In this document: in pieces, positions 42,555-54,388 of the stretch | How the letters are laid out: each line of letters begins with the position of its first letter | Numbering within the stretch: position 1 is the first letter of the stretch | Origin: Celoporthe dispersa | Taxonomy: Eukaryota > Ascomycota > Sordariomycetes > Diaporthales > Cryphonectriaceae | Direction: 5' to 3' | Length of the DNA: 64,000 nucleotides | Assembly: GCA_016584495.1 (NCBI GenBank) | Contig: WAID01000005.1 | Coordinates: 218,501-282,500 of the forward strand | Notes under the pieces: generated by a model | Told to the model about the DNA's origin: nothing | Databases searched by the model: none | What the model saw: only the letters and a program-made list of their open reading frames with translations | Position numbers and translations under genes: made by a program

Positions 42555-44920
42555 ATGTCAGAAGCAGTTGAGGGCCAGGAACATGTTAGGACCGAAAAGC
42601 GGACGGCGGAGGTGATCACAGCCGTGATCGACGACGACCCGGCAGCCTTGGAAGACAACACGAACCGGCCCAGCCGAGATCTCGTTGCGGCCATCTGGGC
42701 TATTGTGTGCGGCGTCGCCCTGCCGTGCATACCCATTCTTGTGGTCTCCGGGGTCCTTCTCGGCGTCATCTTTCACTACCAGGTCGTGCCCCAGGTCGGT
42801 CGGCCGGAATTCCGCGTCGCATCCCACACAGTTGGGTCAGAGAACTTCACAAGCTATATCCACGACATCAAGCACGATGGGGGAAGCGCGGCGTACTACG
42901 TCGACTACTCCCCCACGAGCATTACGACCATTGCGGCATGGACGGGGCGCATCATCCCCTACCTCTCGAGCTCCATCATGGCCCTGGTTGCCTTCTTCGC
43001 CGCTCGGCACATTGTGGTCAAGTCGAGAGATGGAACCCACGACGACTTACCGACGCCCAAGCAGTTGACCATCCTTATCAACCTTCTGGGTGGCAGCGGC
43101 ATGCAGCCTTTGAGGGAGGCTGCTGTGTACAGGTGGAGGAACAAGGAGGCGTTCGTGGCCCCACTGCCAGCTGTCTTCACAGCCCTGACCTTGATAACAA
43201 TGATAGGGTAAGTCTGGCCGTCGTGATCCAGAGCTGCCGTGCATCGCATGATGCTGACTGCTTGCTGCTAGACTGTTCATTCCTCTCGTGGATACGTGGT
43301 TCGGTATAAGCGTTCACAGCGCAACTATCGTACAGCTATACAATATCTCGGCAAGCGCGTATCATTCCTACAGCCGCCAACTAGACCCCAGCAATGCAAG
43401 CTATCCAAGCTGCTCATCGGGCCCCATGATTCCAGCTGAGCACGGTAACAATATCCAGCCCTTTGCGTGGCCGTGCAACATCGAGCTGCCCATCCCACAC
43501 CCCAACAACATGTTCCTTGTCGGCGGCCAGGCGGCGGCAGCTGTGCAGCTGGGTCTGGTCTCCAACAACACCATGCTCAACTATACCGGCCCGGCCAACG
43601 CGTCAAGCTCGGCCACGCCGTCCCAGAATCATCCCATCTACTTCATCGGCGACCAGCGGAGCAGCACTGCCGAGGACTTTAGCAGTCAGACTATGGGCAT
43701 GGCGACGCAGTGCGAGATCATCACGTCCCAATGCTATGACGCGAACAACGGTACCGCCTTCAGCTGCCCTGGTGGCTTCCAGGGCGACTTCACCATGTGC
43801 GAGGCCAACGCATGGCCTGCCGGCGGGAGCATCAACGGGTCAGGAAGCTGTCTGACCGGCATAGGCTTTGCCGCCGACCCCCAGCTGTCCCGCGCTGCAG
43901 AGACCATCGACATGATGGGGATCGGTGGTGACTACAGCGTAGGGGGAGATCGACGCCCTGCTCCAGCAGAACCCAGTCTACTTTGGAGCATGGGCCAATG
44001 GCTTCCCTGCGTTTGGCGACGGCAACACCCCGCTGACAAGCGACACCACCGAGGTCTTTGCCAACGGTTCCACGAATGCCAAGTGGCTCCTGAACTGCAG
44101 TGCAACCATCTACGACGTCAACTATACCTGGGTCAACGGGGCCCTGCACAGCCTCAAGGCCGAGGCGGCCGATGCGGAATGGGGTGCCTTCTTCTCTGCG
44201 CCGTTCGCGTGGAGCTACCTCTCGCTGGGCCTCAACGCCGCGGCGATGAACCTCCAGCTGGCGGCCTGGGACTCGTCGTACTCTGCGCAGAACGCCACCG
44301 ACCTGGCGAACCTCTGGGCCCGGGAGTTCTCCTACTACGCACTCTCGACGTCCCTCGGGGTGTTCATCCCGCAGGTCAACGTCCTGGAGCAGGCTCGCAA
44401 CAACACCGTCACCGTGGCCAGGGTGCCTCTCGTCCCGCTGTACCTGCTTCTCGGCTTCAAATGGCTGTATGTCGTCGTCGTGCTCTGCATGGCCATCGGG
44501 GTCTACTGCTTCACCCACCCGGCCGAGACGGAGGTCGTCAAGGCCCAGCTCAGCGTCAAGGGCCTCGTGACGGCGCACTTCAACCAGCCGGACCTGCTCC
44601 GCAACAATGTCGTCCAGGAGGTGCAGTCACGGCTGGACCGGGCTAAAGGAGGCGACACCGGCGACGGCAGGCCTGTAACTGAGAAGACCATGGCAAGGGA
44701 TATGGCGACAGAAGTGGCACCCCTGGAGCAGGCCGCACCCCAGGCCCACAAGCCCAAGATCGGACTCGTGCCCACGCGTGAGGGGACATGGAAGTTTGCG
44801 CTCCTTGTCAATGGGGCCTGGCAGAGCGTGAAACCGATCGTGCAGGATCTCGTCCTTCAGGAGGCCAGGGCAGGGCAGCTCGGAAGTGTCGGCAATGAGT
44901 ATGCCGCTTGGAAGTCGTAA
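42555..44920 (+). CDS. Fungal multi-pass membrane protein of unknown function, one apparent frameshift
   Basis: Exon 1 is 42555-43207 and exon 2 starts at 43272 (GTAAGT donor, CTAG acceptor, phase consistent). Hydrophobic segments: about residues 44-70 (AAIWAIVCGVALPCIPILVV), 135-155 (SSSIMALVAFFAARHIVV), 205-225 (PLPAVFTALTLITMIGLFIP), and near the C-terminus LYLLLGFKWLYVVVVLCMAI. Between them lies a large extracellular/luminal part with many NxS/T sites and Cys residues (CEIITSQC, TAFSCPGGFQ, KWLLNCSAT). The architecture is that of a widespread, uncharacterised fungal family. At 43942-43946 (GGGGG) the frame changes; one G fewer joins DYSVG to EIDALLQQNPVYFGAWANGF. The tail (IGLVPTREGTWKFALLVNG) is cytosolic. 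Confidence 0.7.
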
Positions 44921-45099
44921 GGTGTGGTGTTGTTTCCTCGCGGTGGAAGAGAGGGGACACTTTCTCCACTCGTCGCTGTCATAAGTCCTGAAACAGAGAA
45001 CACTGAGAGACGGTGTCAATGTTATGATATATGATCCGAGTTCATGATCATCAGCCATGTCATGTAGAATTCCATGGAACATGGGTCTGAATCGATAGA

Positions 45100-45230
45100 A
45101 CGCTGTCAAGAAAGAAGAGGGGGAAAAAGGAAGACCGAACGGCTTGAAAAGCTAAAGCTAAGTATCTAGCGTGCTGGCTGGCTAGGGGCCGTGCACGCTG
45201 TCCGTTGCAACCCCGGCCAATCCCGGGCTC
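45100..45230 (+). repeat. Family D repeat, copy 1
   Basis: It shares GGAAGACCGAAC, GAAAAGCTRAAGCT and GGCTGGCTAGGGGCCGTGCACGC with 49193-49290. The region to about 45550 (including GGCTTGGCACAGACCGAGTG) shows no gene; it may be the rest of a larger degraded element. Confidence 0.6.
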
Positions 45231-45621
45231 CGTGGGTTTTTTGCTCGATTTTGCTTGGCACAGACCGAGTGTATTGGTTGGTGCCAAGCGAGACAGCAAT
45301 CTGAAGCCCGAAATTGCAACAGGCAGGGAAAAAAGTCACTTTTGAATTCTGACATAGTTCAGTCAAAAATAGTATCAATATAAAAATTCTTAAAATATGT
45401 CAAGTTTTGGTATTGGTAAATTGAATCAAGTGCTAAAAATGTATATTTGCAAAAGGTTCGTGCCAAGCAGGTTTTGGCTGATTTGACGCCCAGGATTGCA
45501 ACGGGATAGCGGGCCCTGAGCCAGTGACTCACTAGCCCTCGCACATATTCCAGCCACAGTATTGATGTTGCAGTAAGAAAATACAATCAACTTAATGTCA
45601 TTGATTTACAAGTGATAATAG

Positions 45622-45815
45622 TGTTGGCTGGGCTCAGTACGTACGTACAGAAAAGGATCGTGAGGTTCACTGTATTGAATTGGTTGTTGCTTGATTGAAG
45701 AGAGCTATCTATCCTGGCCTGGGCACGCGAGCGCGATATGGGCCATCCATCGCGCACGGGCCGCCAGGCCACGTGACCCCCGTTGTGAAGCATTCACCGT
45801 CAAGGCAATGCCACA
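45622..45815 (+). repeat. Family C miniature element, copy
   Basis: It starts TGTTGGCTGGGCTCAG and ends GGCAATGCCACA, nearly identical to the inverted copy at 37723-37918. No matching 5-bp flank was found, so it may have lost its duplication. Confidence 0.7.
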
Positions 45816-46095
45816 CCATCGGTGCCCCTAAAATTGTAGATTGTCTCAGTCCGCAGTTTACGTCCTTTAGCGGTATTCTAGAACCAGGTACCCCGTGTTC
45901 AGTGTCGCTTTCAGGGAGGCTCCCTAATAAGCAGCATCAGAGTTCGTCACAAATCGGTTCAGGATGGTTGTCACCTGTATGCGGTCAGCTTTGGGGAAAC
46001 TATAATCAATGGCATTACGGAGACCCACTTTGTCGACGTGTCGGTCGAAGGAGGCTTCCAGTTTCTCACTTGCGACTTGGCAATATAGGAAATAT

Positions 46096-46529
46096 TGTCA
46101 GACTAGGAAAGGTTCACACACAGCCGGCACGGCCGGCACGGCCAGGCCAGCACGGAAAGCCACACGTGAGGGCCCACCTTGAAGGGCCCACACCAGTGAA
46201 AAGAAAGCATTCAACAGTTCAGTTGAAAGGCCACGGAAAGGAAAGAAAGGAAGTGAAAGGAGTGGAGCACGGAGGGCCTGAATGGCCTCAGTCAATGTGA
46301 AGAGATCCGGCTCCACCGGGTGAAAGGCCTCAAGGAGGCCATTCAGGCCAGGGGCAGGGAGGCCAGTCCGGAGGTTTCGGCCTGGCCTTGCCTTTGATGT
46401 ACCATAGCTATAGAAACAGGTGTATTGCTACCTCTAGGACACTGATTGAGGGAAGCAGGTAGAATTCAGACCACAGCACCGTTTGCCCAGGCACTTCACA
46501 CCCCTGAGGTTCACCCCTGAAATCTGACA
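46096..46529 (+). repeat. Copia solo LTR with 5-bp target duplication
   Basis: TGTCAGACTAGG...GAAATCTGACA, related along its length to the LTR at 9947-10336. It is flanked by AATAT on both sides (46091-46095 and 46530-46534). No internal Copia sequence follows, so this is a solo LTR left by recombination between two LTRs. It contains an insertion-like stretch (about 46140-46260) absent from the 9.9 kb LTR. Confidence 0.85.
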
Positions 46530-46943
46530 AATATAAAGACGCTTTTATGAAAATCAAGCGTGCGATAGTAGCTAATTCACTTGTTCGACATATTAGTGCA
46601 CAGCGACCTTCTACCCTAGAATAGCCATATATTCATTATCCCGAATTCAGACCACACCCTCATCCGTTGTTCTGGTTCCGAGCGTCTAACTGTATTTTGC
46701 TGCTCGCTTTCATTGGTCAATACAGTATGACAGCTGAGTGCGGGGTTCATCCAACACGTGATGGTCCATGTCAGCAATGCGGGCTGAAACCGCTCCGTAG
46801 AGCTGCAACAGCCTCCCGACAACGTGTAACCCAAGGTTCTCGCGCAAAGGCCAGACCGCATCACGCCCGTTCCAAAAGTTTCGACACCTCTCTATCACCG
46901 CACCTTGCTGGTTTGCTGGAAGCAGAGTTCCGCCGCACGCACG

Positions 46944-49184
46944 ATGCGCCTTCTCCAGCTCCACAGTGACGAACTGGCTCCTACCAGAGACCTGACCCGC
47001 GATATCCCGCCCTACGCGATCTTGTCGCACACCTGGGGCGCCGAAGGCGAAGAGGTCACCTTTCAGGACTTGTCAGACAAGAGTGGGAAACACAAGGCCG
47101 GATACCAAAAGATCTTGTTCTGTGGCCAGCAGGCCAAGCGCGATGGCCTGCAGCACTTCTGGGTGGACACCTGCTGCATCGACAAGACGAGCTCCGCCGA
47201 GCTGACCGAGGCGATCAACTCCATGTTCCGATGGTACAGAGATGCCAAAAAATGCTACGTATACTTGTCGGATGTGTCGACGGACTCCACCCAGTCGTCA
47301 AGCCCCTGGTCACATCAATTTCAGCGGAGTAGATGGTTCACCCGTGGGTGGACGCTCCAAGAGCTTCTTGCGCCCTCCTCGGTCGGCTTCTTCTCAGCTG
47401 AAGGGGATTTCCTAGGCGACAAGGTATCTCTGGAGAAAGAAATAAACAGCATCACCAAGATCGAGATTGCTGCCCTTCGCGGAAGCTCACTGAGCCAATT
47501 TCCCATCTACAAGCGGATGGCCTGGTCCCACAGCCGTCAAACTACGAAAGAAGAAGATGCTGCGTATTGTCTACTTGGGATATTCGCCGTGTTTTTACCG
47601 CTGATCTATGGGGAGGGTCGTTCAAACGCAATGAGTCGGCTGTTGAAGGTTGTCGAAGAGCGGGAAAGCATCCCGAGCATTCTGCAGGACATACCCCGTC
47701 AAAGTAAGCAGCTCTAATCTAGCGTCACACTTCCCACTTAATACTGACCATTTGCTTTCATAGTGACTCAATCTTTTCACTTTATCGTTCCTTTCGGGCA
47801 GAACGAGGATTTCGTCGGAAGAGAGACCATTCTCGCACAGCTAATCGGAAAGATCCTGCCGACTGCAAGAAAGAACGATTGCCAAAGAACCGTACTCGAG
47901 GGTCTCGGGGGTGTCGGTAAAACGCAGATCGCCCTTGAAGCTGCCTATCGTGCTCATGACCAGAACCCGGATTTCTCTGTATACTGGATTCCAGCTATCA
48001 CCTTGGTAACTTTCGAGAACGCCTACAGAGAGATTGGTCGAGCCCTGGGCATGCCTGGCATTGAGGATAACAATGCCGACATCAAAGCCCTAGTCAAAGG
48101 AGCTCTCGAAAAGAGCGTCACCTGCTGGCTCTTGATCATCGATAATGTTGACGACATTAGCTTGTTGACTGACTGGGCTCTACAAGACTACCTCCCCTTC
48201 AATCGGAAGGGCTCGATGTTTTTCACGACGCGCAATCATGAAGTTGCAGTACGGCTCGGTGTTTCACCGAAGAATACATTCACGATCAACGAAATGAACG
48301 AAATCGAGGCGACAGAACTACTACAGAGCGGCCTGAAAGACCGACAAGTCCGAGACGTTCAAGCCAATAAGAATCTTCTTGCGCAATTGACTTATCTCCC
48401 CCTTGCCATCAAGCAAGCATCCGCATACATGGCAAAGACAGGCGAGACGACAGCAGCATATCTACAGTACTGTCTCACATCCGACAAAGCTCAGACGGAG
48501 CTTTTGAATGCCGAGTTCGAAGACCGGTGGAGATACTCCAACAACACAAATCCTATCACCACGACGTGGCTCATCTCATTCCAACACCTAGCACAATCGT
48601 ACCCGTTGGCGGTGGATTATTTGAAGTTCATCTGTTTCCTGGCGGAAAAAGACATCCCAGTGGCTCTACTGCCACCTGGAAAAGATGAGAAAGCAGGAGC
48701 CGAAGCACTTGGGATCCTAGAAGGGTATGCGTTCATCACCATACGAGAGCATGCAGACTCGTTCGATATCCATCGTTTGTTACGATTAGCGACACGAAGC
48801 TGGGTGAAGGTTGAGTGGGAAGCCTGCTGCACGAAAGTGATACAACATCTCGCTGAAATCTATCCGCCTCCGAAGCATGAGAATCGACAGATGTGGATGC
48901 AGTATATGCCACATGCTGCAATAGCTTTGAAAGAACAAAAACAATGTACAGACTCAGAAGCAATCGCGAGTCTTCTCTTTGTTGTTGCAAACAGTTACAG
49001 CAAAGTTGGGAAATATCAAGAGGCAGAGCAGATGCATCGACAAGCACTGGAGCAGAGAAAATCAGTACTGGGCCCAGACCATCCATCAACACTGGACAGC
49101 ATAAACAATTTAGCCATTGTGCTTGATAATCAGGGGAAGTATGAGGAGGCAGAGCAGATATTATGGGAAACGAATCTGTATTGA
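46944..49184 (+). CDS. HET-NB-ARC-TPR NLR-type protein, 3'-truncated; frame intact
   Basis: Exon 1 is 46944-47703 and exon 2 is 47764-49184 (GTAAGC donor, CATAG acceptor, phase consistent). The start MRLLQLHS at 46944 matches HET family starts. The HET domain has YAILSHTWG, HFWVDTCCIDK, MFRWYRDAKKCYVYLSD, RGWTLQELLAPSS and GEGRSNAMSRLL. NB-ARC includes GQNEDFVGRE, LEGLGGVGKTQIALE (P-loop), WLLIIDNVDD (kinase 2), GSMFFTTR and YLPLAIKQASAY. A winged-helix-like part (FDIHRLLRLATRSW) leads to about two TPR units (YQEAEQMHRQAL, VLGPDHPSTLDSINNLA). The protein then ends abruptly in ILWETNLY at a family D repeat, although TPR proteins of this class normally carry more units. This is the only NLR in the window with no frame problem. 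Confidence 0.85.
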
Positions 49185-49192
49185 ATGAACGC

Positions 49193-49290
49193 TAAAGAAA
49201 GAAAAAGGGAAAGAAAGGAAGACCGAACAGCCTGAAAAGCTGAAGCTATATACAGGTGGCTGGCTGGCTAGGGGCCGTGCACGCAGTGAC
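49193..49290 (+). repeat. Family D repeat, copy 2
   Basis: It shares AAGGAAGACCGAAC, GAAAAGCTGAAGCT and GGCTGGCTAGGGGCCGTGCACGC with the copy at 45.1 kb. It begins right after the stop codon of the truncated NLR gene and is the probable cause of the truncation. Confidence 0.6.
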
Positions 49291-49421
49291 GAGCCCTGGG
49301 CCAGTGACTGGCTCTCGCACAGATATTGTTAGAGCGAAAGGGTGCACAAGTGAGGTGAAAAGGCGCGAGCTGCTTTCAAGCTGCTTTATTAGTCTTCTTG
49401 GATTGCTAAACCTGCTATTTC

Positions 49422-49690
49422 TGTGGTAGAGGCCTTGGGGGGTCCCATTTACTGTGGACTCAAGGCTTCAAGTAAATGAGGCTATTCACAGATAGGCTGG
49501 CTATTTATTGACCCGCACCCATTCAATGGTGTGGGGCTGGCCAGCTCAATGAGTCACGGTGTTGCTATTCCAAATAGGACTAGCGCTACTCGGGCCTCAG
49601 TATATAGCAATGCTTTTGGCATTTAGTAATAGTTGAACGATCCATCGTTCTTTCCTACCATTTGCAGTACCCCTATGTGTGTCTTCCGCA
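49422..49690 (+). repeat. Family A dispersed repeat, copy 3 (longest)
   Basis: 269 bp, TGTGGTAGAGGCCTTGG to TGTGTCTTCCGCA. It contains all blocks of the family, including CACCCATTCAATGGTGTGGGG. TG...CA ends are compatible with a solo LTR, but I found no target duplication. Confidence 0.75.
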
Positions 49691-49754
49691 GTGACCAAAG
49701 TATAGGACACATACTCGGCGACTTGTCTACGTTTTTCAAATTTTATATGGTCGA

Positions 49755-49949
49755 TGTTGGCTGGGCTCAGTACGTACGTACAGAAAAGGATCGTGAGATT
49801 CACTGTATTGAATTGGTTGGTGTTGTTGATAGAAAAGCTATCTATGCTGGCCTGGGCGTGCGCGCGCGATGTGGGCTATCCCATTGCGCATGAGCCGCCC
49901 TGGCCACGTGACCGTTGTGAGGCATTCACCACCAAGGCAATGAATGCCA
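49755..49949 (+). repeat. Family C miniature element, copy
   Basis: It starts TGTTGGCTGGGCTCAG and ends near GAATGCCAC. It is highly similar to the 45.6 kb copy and lies 64 bp downstream of the family A copy, as both families do again, adjacent, at 55.6-56.0 kb. Confidence 0.7.
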
Positions 49950-49991
49950 CGAAATCTGCTTTTAATAATATCTTTTCGGGAAACTTCTTAT

Positions 49992-52900
49992 TTAGTTAAT
50001 AGCCTCTTTAGGAAACCCGAACCCAGCTTCTTCAGACTCCGTTTTCCAATCCGATAACGCCGAAGCAGAAGAATTAGTAGCAGAGTGATCTATACCAAGA
50101 AGTTGTTCCCTATGAACGCATTCTTGCAATAATAGAATTGCATCGTTCCATCGTTCTTGGTCTTTCCAAGTGAAGGCGAGATTAGCTATGCTAGTGAGCG
50201 TATCGGAATGTTCCTCCCCAAGCACTCTCTTTCTCATTTCCATTACTTGTATCTGGAGCTCTTCAGCCTCCTTCCACCGGCCTTGGTTCCAATATGTTGA
50301 TGCTGCCTATGCTGCTGAGCGTATCGGGATGTTCCTCCCCAAGCGCTCTCTTGCTTGTTTCCATTACCTGTATCTCGAGCTCTTCGGCCTCCTTCCACCG
50401 GCCCTGGTTCCAATATGTTGATGCCAGATTGCTTATGCTGTTGAGCGTATCGGGATGTTCCTCCCCAAGCACTCTCTTTCTCATTTCCATTACTTGTATT
50501 CCTAGCTCTTCGGCCTCCTTCCACCGGCCCTGGTTCGTGTATGTTGATGCCAGATTGGCTATGCTGTTGAGCGTATCGGAGTGTTCCTCTCCGAGGATAT
50601 CTTTTCGCAACTTGACAGACCACAGTGCTCTCTTTTCCGCCTTATTCCACTGACCACAGTAAAGAAAATAACCCGTCATACAATATGAAAGAGATGCTCT
50701 GTCCAGTTGCTCGCTCTGCGATCCAGTTCCTTTATTTCGGAGCACAGCAATGGCATGAGGGAGGCAATCCATACATTTCTGCCGGGTTTCATGGTCTCCA
50801 TAAGGATATGCTTCAGAGACAGTCTCCAGAGCGCGTTCTGCGAACTCAGTAAAGTTATTTTGCATCACAAGCCACTTTCGCATTACCAGCTGCACCAATC
50901 GGTGCATATCGATTGTGTTATCCTTTGCCTCTGTGACAAAAGAGAATGCTTTCAGGGTGCCTAATGCTTTGGTAATCTCCGCTTTACTGGTCTATTGTAG
51001 TCTTTTGTGTCTGTTTTCACAGTAGCTTGTGATGAACTCCCTAGGAATAGCTTGGCGGTCTAAAAGACTGATGAATGACAAGATCTTGCTGGCAAGAATA
51101 TCCTGCCGTTGAATCTGATTGAAGGAGACAATCCATATTTCTGTGACTTTGTTTGGTGTATCTGAGTCCCTACCAACTGTTTCAAATGGCTGGCTCAGCT
51201 GGTTGACGAAAGCCTCCTCATTCTGGTCCAGGAGTTGCAGGTATTCATTGATCGAAATGCTGTTCTCTTGAATGTATGCGGCTGCCTGCGCAATGGCCAG
51301 CGGCAGATGCTCAAGACGCGCGGAGAGACACGCGGCCTCCTCCGCAGAGATCTCGTCACCTAGTGTCCTGTGTAGCAGCTGTCCAGTCTCGCTTTCGCTC
51401 ATCTTTTCGACTTTGATTATCGACAATCTGCCCTGTAAAAACCTGACCGCTGTCTTCTTGTCTCTGGTTGTAATCAGGATAGATCCGTGTATGCAATCTG
51501 ATAGATAGTCGCTTAAACGATTCACTGGCTTGGTGCTAGTTTCAGCAGGAGTGTCGGCTTGATCCGAATTTGATGGGAAGAAGAGCTCGCTGTCGTCAGC
51601 GTTGTCGATAATCATGACCCACCGGCCACGCTCTTTCCTCTCAAGCCATCTGCGGACGAGTCTTGGCACGTCAGATTGAGGGTTGTCACATCCGGGAATC
51701 TGACACTCCTCTGCAATCGAGGTAAATGCCTGACGAAAGCGGTCTGCGTTACTAGCATGAACCCAAAAGACAGATGTGTCTAAAGCGTTATCATAGATCC
51801 AATAAGCAAACGCAAAGGCGATCTGAGTTTTTCTATGTTCGTTATTAGAATGTAGTAAGACATGGGATTTCAACCTTACATACCCCACTCCTCCAAGGCC
51901 GACAAGCGATACTCTCGAATTTCGCGCAGCCTCGCTCTTGCTATAGCTGATTTTTTTTTTGATATCCTCGAATATATCAGATCGACCAACATAGTCTGAG
52001 TTCCGGTTATATGGTACGAGAACTATTTCGTTTAGCATCAAGTCAGAAAGCTCAGCTGACGATTCGTTACATACACTTCGTATTCTGATCCCGAAGCCGA
52101 ATTCACACAACGAGAGCACGTTTTGCAAGGCCTTGAAGCCTCTGGAGTGTCCGTTCATATTCATGGTCCTCTTGCCCAAACTTGACAATGTCCGAATGTG
52201 ACCGGTTAATAGCACAAATATGCTCCGGTCCATCTTTCCATAGCCGACAGTGAGTGGCCGAGGACTTTGTAACAAGTACTTCCTCTGGTCCAATCATGTG
52301 CCACTTGCCGTTCTCGTTCTATTATGAATTAGCAGAAGTAACCAGGGGTATATGTGATATAAATACCTGTCGGGCCATTGGCGACTTCTCCGTTTCGTAG
52401 AAACAAAAAACTTTCGTGTTACCCTGGGGTTTCAGTGCACGATTGAAATCCCGTTGTTGTAAGCTGAGAATTTGTGAGTTGATCCGGCTGATGGATCCGA
52501 CAAGCTCGCGATTTGGCCCATCCCCAACCATTGGGATGAGCGAGCTGATATCCATGCCATCGTGAGGAACACCAAAGAAGACGATCCCATACACGGCTTG
52601 AGCGATCTTTTGGTAATCTTCTTCTTTTGAGCTTGCTAGCGTGATAAGAGCCTTACTTACGAGTCAGCCAAAAAACAATAATTGATCCAGCACTTGACTA
52701 CGAACCTGCTTCACAATCAAACCACCCAGGCTGTGAGCAATTATGATCAATGGCTTAGCTGACCGAGAAGAGGCAAGTGCGTTGAGGCTTTCGCGAAATG
52801 ATGTGGCGAGGTCCTCTAGATTTTGCATACTGCTGCTGTTCGCAACGACAGACTCGTAGCCATATGTCATCACGCGGGCCATCGGACGGCCGGTGTGCTC

Positions 52901-53480
52901 CCAAAGCAGATGGTACGGCAGAGCGTCCCGTAGCCACATGTGCTGGCCGTTTCTTTCTCTGAACGATCCAAAAGCATGGCCACCTAGACTGGATATCGCC
53001 AAGACGCTGCTCTAGTTAGTCTTATGCGGAAGTTTTTACCCAACGACAACCTACTCTACCTGGTGGTCCTCTGCTGAGGGGCAAAAAAAGCGTGGTAAGC
53101 CCAAGAAAGCTGCTGTCAAGTATGAGCGGCTTGGTTGTCGTGTCAGGCTGAATCTCCCCTGGAATCTCCTTCGGGGGCCGTGTTCCGCTCCGAAAGGTGA
53201 CTGTCCCAGTCTGAGAGCGACCATGGGCTTCAGAGGTAAGCGACTTGATATTTGGATCACGGCAATCGCCGTGAAGCGCTAGGAAGGACTGCAGGCGACC
53301 TTTAGACCAGTCCATAGGTACGCCCCGGATACAGTGAGTCATGCCGCTCACTTCGCTGTCTTCCAGTGGGCTAGAAATTATCGTTGGCCGTGAGGCGATC
53401 AGAGACCAGCTATAGACAAAGAGACTCAGGATCGCGAGGACGGCCAAGGCCGCGAGTTGAGTAAGATCCGCCCCGGCCAT
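49992..53480 (-). pseudogene. SesB-like alpha/beta hydrolase-NB-ARC-TPR NLR-type protein, interrupted
   Basis: It starts at ATG 53480 with an N-terminal hydrophobic segment (LAALAVLAILSLFVYSWSLI). The hydrolase domain has SSLGGHAFGSF, MTYGYES and the nucleophile elbow AHSLGGLIVKQ, continuing after an intron (52705-52652) as AVYGIVFFGVPHDGMDIS, as in SesB-type effector domains. Further introns: 52366-52319, 52074-52023 and 51883-51833. NB-ARC has RVSLVGLGGVGKTQIAFAFA, WVMIIDNADD, GSILITTRD and LEHLPLAIAQAAAYI. TPR units follow (NQGRWKEAEELEIQVME, VLGEEHPDTLNSI). Breaks: TGA at 52103-52105, TAG at 50992-50994 and a probable 5-base deletion near 50300 that shifts the last TPRs. The exon 1/2 junction near 53000-53060 is unresolved. 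SesB-like domains are cell-death or lipase-type effectors in fungi. Confidence 0.8.
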
Positions 53481-53679
53481 GTTCTAGCTTGTATATAAAC
53501 GGAGACAAAGGCAGCCGGACGAATGATCAATGGTGATGTTATGATCCCTGCTTAATGCTTATTGAGTGTTGCATGATTGAAGTTGCGATCTAATCTGAAC
53601 TGTGAGAGTAAAGCGAGCCCCTATTTGAGGCGCCTGCATGCCTCGGTGGCTGACGTGAGATAACATGATAGGCAATAAG

Positions 53680-54069
53680 TGTCAGATTTCAGGGGGAAAG
53701 TCTCTGCTGCATGAAATGCCTAGCAGAACGATGCAAAAGGTCTCTATTCTGGCTGCTTCACTCTATTCAGGTCCCAGAGGTAGCAGTACACCTATTTATA
53801 TGGCAACGGTACACGCTAGGCAAGGTTAGTCCGAAGCCCGTGGACTGGTTCCCTTGCCCTCTGGCCTGAAAGGCCTCCCTGAGGCCCTTCGCCCTGAGGA
53901 GCCGGGTCTCACGGCATTGACTGAGGCCATTTAGGCTCTTCAGGGACCGTTCTATTCGTTGGCCGTGCACTCCTTTATCGGCCCCTGGTGAAGACCCCCT
54001 CAGGGGGGGGTCTTCATCCGGAGCTCTTCTTCTAGCCGGCCGGCCGTGCCAGGCTTTCCTAGTCTGACA
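53680..54069 (-). repeat. Copia solo LTR with 5-bp target duplication
   Basis: It is the reverse complement of the LTR at 9947-10336 and the same length (390 bp), starting TGTCAGATTTCAGG and ending CCTAGTCTGACA. It is flanked by ATAAG on both sides (53675-53679 and 54070-54074). It is closer to the 9.9 kb LTR than to the 46.1 kb one. It lies about 200 bp upstream of the SesB gene start. Confidence 0.9.
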
Positions 54070-54388
54070 ATAAGTAATGGCGCTTCATCGGACTGCTTGC
54101 TCCATTGATTGGTCAGGCGACGAGGGATCGGTTGGGGAGCAGAGCGGGGTCGCCGGCTATGTTTCAGCACGTGGTGCATCGTGAAAGATACCCACTGTAA
54201 AAACGGATAACAGCTGGAGGCCCGAATAGCTGAGGAAAAAATCAAATGAAAACCCTCGCTTGACTATACAGTTGCTGTGGTAGCCGCCTCTGCAAGCCTG
54301 TTTTGTTGTGATACTGAATGGTTGATACAAGATGGAACCAAAAGAGCGCTAACCATATAGCTAGCACAACGGCCACAGCCACGAGAAC

